Shown here piece after piece: positions 59,046 through 64,000 of a DNA stretch of 64,000 nt. Origin of the DNA: Ceratodon purpureus. Its lineage: Eukaryota > Streptophyta > Bryopsida > Pseudoditrichales > Ditrichaceae. A program made the translations under genes and the position numbers. The notes below the pieces were generated by a model that had not been told where the DNA came from, made no database searches, and saw only the letters and a list, made by a program, of their open reading frames with translations. Numbering within the stretch: the stretch's first letter is position 1; every line of letters begins with the position of its first letter. The stretch spans positions 5,653,585 through 5,717,584 of the forward strand of contig CM026433.1 in assembly GCA_014871385.1 (NCBI GenBank). Reading direction: 5' to 3'.

Positions 59046-61643
59046 ATGGGAGACACGGTTCATGATATGGAGTCTGGGGGTGGTTCTCGAGAACCTGGCA
59101 ACGGTTCAAATGTTGCTGGAGAGTTTTTGAGAGCTATGCAGATGTTGATGGATCAGCAATCTGCTAATACTACAGGGCAAGGGGCTACTAAAGCATTGAG
59201 GGATGTTATTGGGAAGGTGGGAAGGTTTGATGGGAAGAATATCACCAAGTTCTTGAGGACTTATACTTGTGAAATGGAGATCTATCAAGTTCCAGAGAAC
59301 AGGATGATTGAGACCTTTGACTTGGCAGTTGTTCCAGAGATCAGAGAAAGAGTGAGGCAACTGCATGGGGATGTTCATGAGCACACATGGGCTAGGTTTG
59401 AAGAGAGATTGAGGGATGAATACTTTGATGAAGACTCCGAGCGGATGACAAAGGGGGCATTTCTGGAATGGGTGGAGCAACGGCATGGAAAGCATATGGG
59501 ACCAAGTGAGTTGCTTCGTGAGTTTGAGAGAAGGTTTGGCCAACTTCCATTGTATGAGAGAAGACTTATGGAAGCTCGGAAGTCTGAGATGTTTTTACAA
59601 GCCTCAGATGAAGCCTTAGAAGACAGGCTTCTCATACTTCTTCAAGATGGAGGAGCAGAAGGAGGATTCACTACTAACTGGGAGAGGATGATAGAGTCAG
59701 TGAGTCTTATTTCCAAACAACAACGTGTAAAGTCTAGGGGATTGGGCTCTAGAGTGGGCATTACAACTGTAACTGCTCCAAAGGTTCCAGTATCATCAAG
59801 TGTACCTTTGACAACTACAACACCAGGGAATAGTCCCAAAGGAAGAGTTCTTGATGATAACACACTTGAAGAACTCATGAAGGGCATGAGGGAACTCAAG
59901 GTAGAGATGAGTGCCCTTAAGAGGGATCAGAGGCCAAAAGCATCAGGATCTTCCATGGGACAGAGGGATTTTGTGGTGAGATGCATTTGGTGTGATGATC
60001 CCAATCACAAACGTGGTGATTGTGGATCGTATGCAGATGCTATGAAGAGCGGCATTATAACTTTCAAAGAAGGAAGAATTAGAGATGCTGCAACAGATGA
60101 GCCTCTTCAGATTAACTTTGGGAAGGGAGGCATGAAGAGATTGATGGAGGAGAAGCTGGGAAGGAACAATACTTCACGTGGGAAGGAAACAGAGGCCTAC
60201 ACAATTGGAGCTGATTTTAACACAACCCAAGTTTCTACTTATGCATCTAAAGAAGTGATGGTCAGGGGAGCACAAACAATCAGAAAGTTGACTGGGTGGG
60301 ATGATCCAGTGCATGCTATTACCATCAAAGCATATTTGATGAGTGAGAATGGAGAGAAGGAACCCCATGATGCATCAGTGGAAGTGAAGAGAGGCAGAGC
60401 TGTTGATGAAGGTGAATCTGAAGAGCCAACAAACAAGAAGAAACCATCAAGCAGCAAAGATACATCTTCCAAGGAAGGACCAGCAACAAACACAAGGCAA
60501 AGACAAGAATCCCCACCATATCCAGGTGAGAATACACCTTTACCAAAGGACAAGTGGGAAGAAAGAATGAGCAGCAAGAAGGGAAAAGGAAAGGAGGATG
60601 AAGGGAAGGGAAAGAGTAAGACACCAGCTTATAAACTCCAATCCGATATTGAATCTTCAGTGGATATGAAGGGCATTTTGGAAGAGAGAATTTTGGATGC
60701 CAAGATAGAGTTTACTCTAAGAGAGGCTCTTGGCATAGCAAAGAAAGATTTCCATGAGCTTATCATTGATGTGATAAAAAGGAAGAGGCAGATGACAGCT
60801 GAAACAGTGATGACAAGGGCATTGGATACTTTGATGTCCAAAGAAGAAGAAGAGGAGATTGGACAAGTGTTTGCCTTGAGCTGTGATAATGCAGGGAATG
60901 ATGACCAGATTAAAAGGCAGAGACTTATGGCTTGTGATATCCAAGATACCAAGATTGATATCATGGAGGAGGTTTTGAGTGATGACTTGGAAGATGAAGT
61001 GTTACAGATGTTTTTGAGTGATGGAGTGGTTGAGACAAATGAGAGGATGGATTCTATCAAGAATCAAAGGAAATTTGTCACAACAGAAGCCAAGGTTTTA
61101 CGATGTGGGGCTGAAAAGCCATGGAGACATGATAGTGAAGCCTTGGTAGCATTTACACATCCATTTTGGGCAAGAGCTACAACGGAGACTCGTGTAAAGA
61201 TTGGAGATATTGAGGAGTCAATCTTAGCATTGGTAGATCATGGCTCAGAGATCAACATTTTATCCCGGGAGATTTATGAGAAGGGAAAATGGCCAATTGA
61301 CACCAATCATGGATGGGTATTGAAAGCTGCCAACAATGAAAGAGGCAACCTTTATGGAGCATGTCCAGCAGTGGCCATAAAGATTGGTGATGTAGAGGTG
61401 GAGCAAAACTTCTTTGTGCAAAATAATGGAGGTTATCCCATTATATTGGGACAGCCATATATCACTGCAACAAGGATGGAGACCAAGGTATTGGATGATG
61501 GCTCACATTATGCCAAGATTCGTAGCCATGATGGTATGAGATCAGTTCAATTTCTCACAGTTAAACCAAATCATAAGAGGCATAGGGACAGACTCAGAGA
61601 AACTCCTATGCACTATGTCCATGAGGATTTTCTGGATTTCTAA
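59046..61643 (+). CDS. Gag-protease polyprotein of gypsy-like retrotransposon, 865 aa
   Basis: The ORF starts at ATG 59046. Residues about 55-230 are gag-like (VGRFDGKNITKFLRTY, MEIYQVPE, WARFEERLRDEYF, FERRFGQLPLYERR), the capsid-region pattern of Ty3/gypsy elements. A CCHC zinc knuckle follows at C313-x2-C316-x4-H321-x4-C326. Residues 400-700 are a charged linker. The protease is at about 715-850, with the catalytic motif ALVDHGSEINIL (D731) and a later IILGQPYI. The usual D-S/T-G triad reads D-H-G. The ORF ends in TAA 61641-61643, where the pol frame (-1) is already open. Gag packages RNA and the protease matures the polyprotein. No disabling change is seen in this reading frame. Confidence 0.85.
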   Translation: MGDTVHDMESGGGSREPGNGSNVAGEFLRAMQMLMDQQSANTTGQGATKALRDVIGKVGRFDGKNITKFLRTYTCEMEIYQVPENRMIETFDLAVVPEIRERVRQLHGDVHEHTWARFEERLRDEYFDEDSERMTKGAFLEWVEQRHGKHMGPSELLREFERRFGQLPLYERRLMEARKSEMFLQASDEALEDRLLILLQDGGAEGGFTTNWERMIESVSLISKQQRVKSRGLGSRVGITTVTAPKVPVSSSVPLTTTTPGNSPKGRVLDDNTLEELMKGMRELKVEMSALKRDQRPKASGSSMGQRDFVVRCIWCDDPNHKRGDCGSYADAMKSGIITFKEGRIRDAATDEPLQINFGKGGMKRLMEEKLGRNNTSRGKETEAYTIGADFNTTQVSTYASKEVMVRGAQTIRKLTGWDDPVHAITIKAYLMSENGEKEPHDASVEVKRGRAVDEGESEEPTNKKKPSSSKDTSSKEGPATNTRQRQESPPYPGENTPLPKDKWEERMSSKKGKGKEDEGKGKSKTPAYKLQSDIESSVDMKGILEERILDAKIEFTLREALGIAKKDFHELIIDVIKRKRQMTAETVMTRALDTLMSKEEEEEIGQVFALSCDNAGNDDQIKRQRLMACDIQDTKIDIMEEVLSDDLEDEVLQMFLSDGVVETNERMDSIKNQRKFVTTEAKVLRCGAEKPWRHDSEALVAFTHPFWARATTETRVKIGDIEESILALVDHGSEINILSREIYEKGKWPIDTNHGWVLKAANNERGNLYGACPAVAIKIGDVEVEQNFFVQNNGGYPIILGQPYITATRMETKVLDDGSHYAKIRSHDGMRSVQFLTVKPNHKRHRDRLRETPMHYVHEDFLDF

Positions 61644-64000
61644 ATTGCACACGTGGAGTATGGGGTGCCACGGGTGCAAAGAAATCATCGATTGCTGCAA
61701 GCCCCAATGTACAGAGAAGTGGATACAAGGTTTGGAATTTGACAAAGGATGGATTTACAAGTTTCCAAAAGGTTGAAGATTTGGATTCTATGAAGAGAGG
61801 ATTGACCAAGAAAATGGAGGAAAAATTAAAAAGAGTTGGTTTGATTTTGGATGATGAGTTTATTTCTGGAGTTGTTGAAGAAGAAGGATTTTCAGATGAT
61901 ATTTTACAAGTTTTAGAGACCTTGCTAAGAGAGGTCAGTAAGTCTATTTCTATGACAGTGGAGATTTGTTCAAGAAGCTTATACGAAGAAATATTGAAGG
62001 TAGCTGATGAAGCAAGGTTGGTTGGAAGTTATGGCTTGGAAACTGAGGCAATGGTAAACACCAAGTATAAAACTGTAGCAAAGAAGGTGAAGCCTGTGGC
62101 ATCACAATTGCCACCAGATTCTGAAGATCATATTAGAAAGGCTGAAGAGGAGCCTGGATTGAGGGAGACAAGGAAAATTGGACACAATTTCACAGAAGAG
62201 ACATTGGCCAAGCTAAAGATTGGAGGGGGTGAGTTCTTGAATGAACCTGAGAAGATAAGGTTCCGAGAAATGATCTCTAAGCATGGTAAGGCTTTTGCTT
62301 CTTCACCTGATGAGATTGGATGTGTTAATCCAAAGATTGTTGCCCCAATGGTCATTTTTACAATACCCCACGTGCCTTGGGATTTGAAGCCGATTCCCGT
62401 GCCAAGAGCCTTGCTACCTAAATTGGTGAGTCTATTGAAGGAGAAGATACAGATGGGAATACTTGAACCATCTATGGCTCCATACTCTAACCGATGGTTC
62501 ACAGTGCCAAAGAAGTCTGGGGCTTTAAGGTTTATCCAAGACATGCAGCCTGCCAACAAGGTGACAATCAGAAACAAAGGGTCAGGACCAATTGTGGATG
62601 AGGTTGCTGAGGCCTTTGCAAGACATGCCATCTATTCTATTGGAGATCTTTATTCAGGTTATGATCAATTTCAACTTGCATCAGAAAGTAGAGATTTGAC
62701 AACTATGAAGACTCCATTGGGACTTATGAGGATGTGCACATTACCTCAAGGTGCTACTAACTCTGTAGCTCACATGCAGAGTGCCATGAACCAAATCTTG
62801 AGGGATTTTGTGCCTGAGAAGACTATTCCCTTTGTAGATGACATACCTATCAAAGGATGCAAAGAAGAGGCTAAAGACTTAACAGAAGATGTTAATGGGT
62901 GCAGAAAGTTTGTGAAGGATCACATTGAAGATGTGGAGAAGATTTTAAAAAGGCTTGAAGAAGTGGATTTAACTTTATCCCTTAAGAAGTCCAAGTTTGG
63001 AGTAGATGAGATTGTGGTGGTTGGACACTTGTGTGGAACTTATGGAAGAAAACCTAACCCTGAGAAGGTTGATGCTATTGCTAGGATGAAAGCATGTGGC
63101 AGCATCACTGAAGTAAGGAGGTTTTTAGGAGCTTGTGTCTTTTATCAGATATGGGTTGCTCATTTTGCTCACATAGCTGAGCCACTATATAAGCTGTTAA
63201 GAAAGGGGACCAAGTTTAGGTGGGAGCATAAGCAAGAGCTAGCCATGGAGAGTCTAAAGGAGATGTTGAAATCTCCACCAATCTTGAGGCAAGTTGACTA
63301 TGATTGCAACAGACCAGTTGTTGTCACTGTTGATACAAGTCCAATTGCTATTGGTTGGGCTATTGGTCAAGATGATGCAGAAGGAAAGCGATTTGCCATT
63401 AGATTTGGAGCAAGAATTCTCACGGATAGACAAAGAGCATATCCACAAGTGAAGAGGGAGCTTTTGGGGGCACTTACAGCTATGAAGGCAGACCGAAATT
63501 ACTTAATTGGAGCCAATGTGGTGTTGGAAACTGATTGCTTACCATTGTTGGGAATGGTTGCTAATTGTTCAACTCTTGATATTGCCATGTTGAGGTGGAT
63601 AGCCTACATCAGATCACTCAATCCTATCTTAGTGCACAATTCTGGCAAGAAGAATTCGGTGGCAGATATGCTATCTAGAGCCAGATATATCTGTGAAGAA
63701 GAGATGGAAACGCAAGAGATTCGTGAAGATGAAGAAGATGAGGGCTATGGATATGTGCAAGCTATTGATGGAGCCAACATGAGTGATGAAGACCAACCTT
63801 TCAGAGAAGAGCTTTACAGAGGGAAATTAAGAGACATTGGCATCTATTTAAGTACCATGAAGAGACAAGAAGGTTGGTCAGACAAGGCCTTTAAAGGCAT
63901 TCGACACCAATCCTATAACTACATCTTGAGAGACAGTTTCTTATGGAAGAGGCCAAAGAGGAAGGATGGAATTCCATTAAGAGTTGTGGATGATGAAGAA
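61625..64000 (+). CDS. Pol (reverse transcriptase, RNase H) of gypsy-like retrotransposon, runs off the edge
   Basis: The -1 frame relative to gag is open from the stop at 61622-61624 to the window end, 792 codons, overlapping gag by 19 bases. There is no obvious ATG at its start, so expression by -1 frameshift is likely. The reverse transcriptase has VPWDLKPIPVPRALLPKL, YSNRWFTVPKKSGALRFIQD, DLYSGYDQF, LPQGATNSVAHMQSAMNQIL and the active site FVDD at 62831-62842. RNase H follows (VVVTVDTSPIAIGWAIG, RQRAYPQVKRELLGAL, ADMLSRARY) with the expected Asp/Glu/Asp pattern. The final residues (FLWKRPKRKDGIPL) lead towards an integrase zinc domain not in the window. The sequence style (PHVPW, PIPVPRA, VDDIPIKG) recalls gypsy elements of basidiomycete fungi more than common seed-plant lineages. 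Confidence 0.85.

Overview
The window looks like nuclear DNA of a land plant. It has short GT-AG introns, two CACTA (En/Spm) transposon gene sets, MITEs, tRNA-derived SINE-like copies and a Ty3/gypsy-like element. A seed-free lineage, most likely a bryophyte, is my best guess. The hints are a TKL-like kinase with HGD and DYG motifs, a gypsy element that resembles fungal ones in my recollection, and a TET/JBP-type oxygenase, a family I associate with algae, fungi and animals rather than seed plants. This placement is inference.

Positions 1-30282: I read this as most of one very large CACTA element. Its right end is a CACTACTAG-type terminus at 30282, and position 1 matches the sequence about 20 bases inside that terminus. 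Left to right it holds subterminal repeats, a TNP1-like gene on the minus strand (two exons), a divergent 1.3-kb spacer, and an apparently intact seven-exon TNP2 transposase gene on the plus strand. Further right are AT-rich DNA with a 126-bp satellite, a decayed aldo/keto reductase gene, four tandem stem-loop units with a compensatory base change, and a three-exon gene for a zinc-finger plus TET/JBP-like dioxygenase. The right subterminal repeats end the unit. The oxygenase gene, its stem-loop array and its place between a transposase gene and a transposon end are the most interesting part of the window.

Positions 30283-43583: host-like DNA. It contains an unrecognised minus-strand gene broken by the CACTA end, a three-exon TKL-like kinase gene, a palindromic CACTA MITE nested in a Stowaway-like MITE, and two paralogous genes for very small, very basic proteins.

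Positions 43584-56614: a second CACTA element in the opposite orientation. It has an unrecognised multi-exon gene, a TNP2 gene with at least three disabling lesions, an ORF that carries only the TNP2 cysteine-rich segment, and an intact four-exon TNP1-like gene. Two SINE-like copies lie in and beside it.

Positions 57121-64000: a small unrecognised ORF, then a gypsy-like retrotransposon. It has gag and protease in one frame, and reverse transcriptase plus RNase H in the -1 frame. It runs off the right edge before any integrase.
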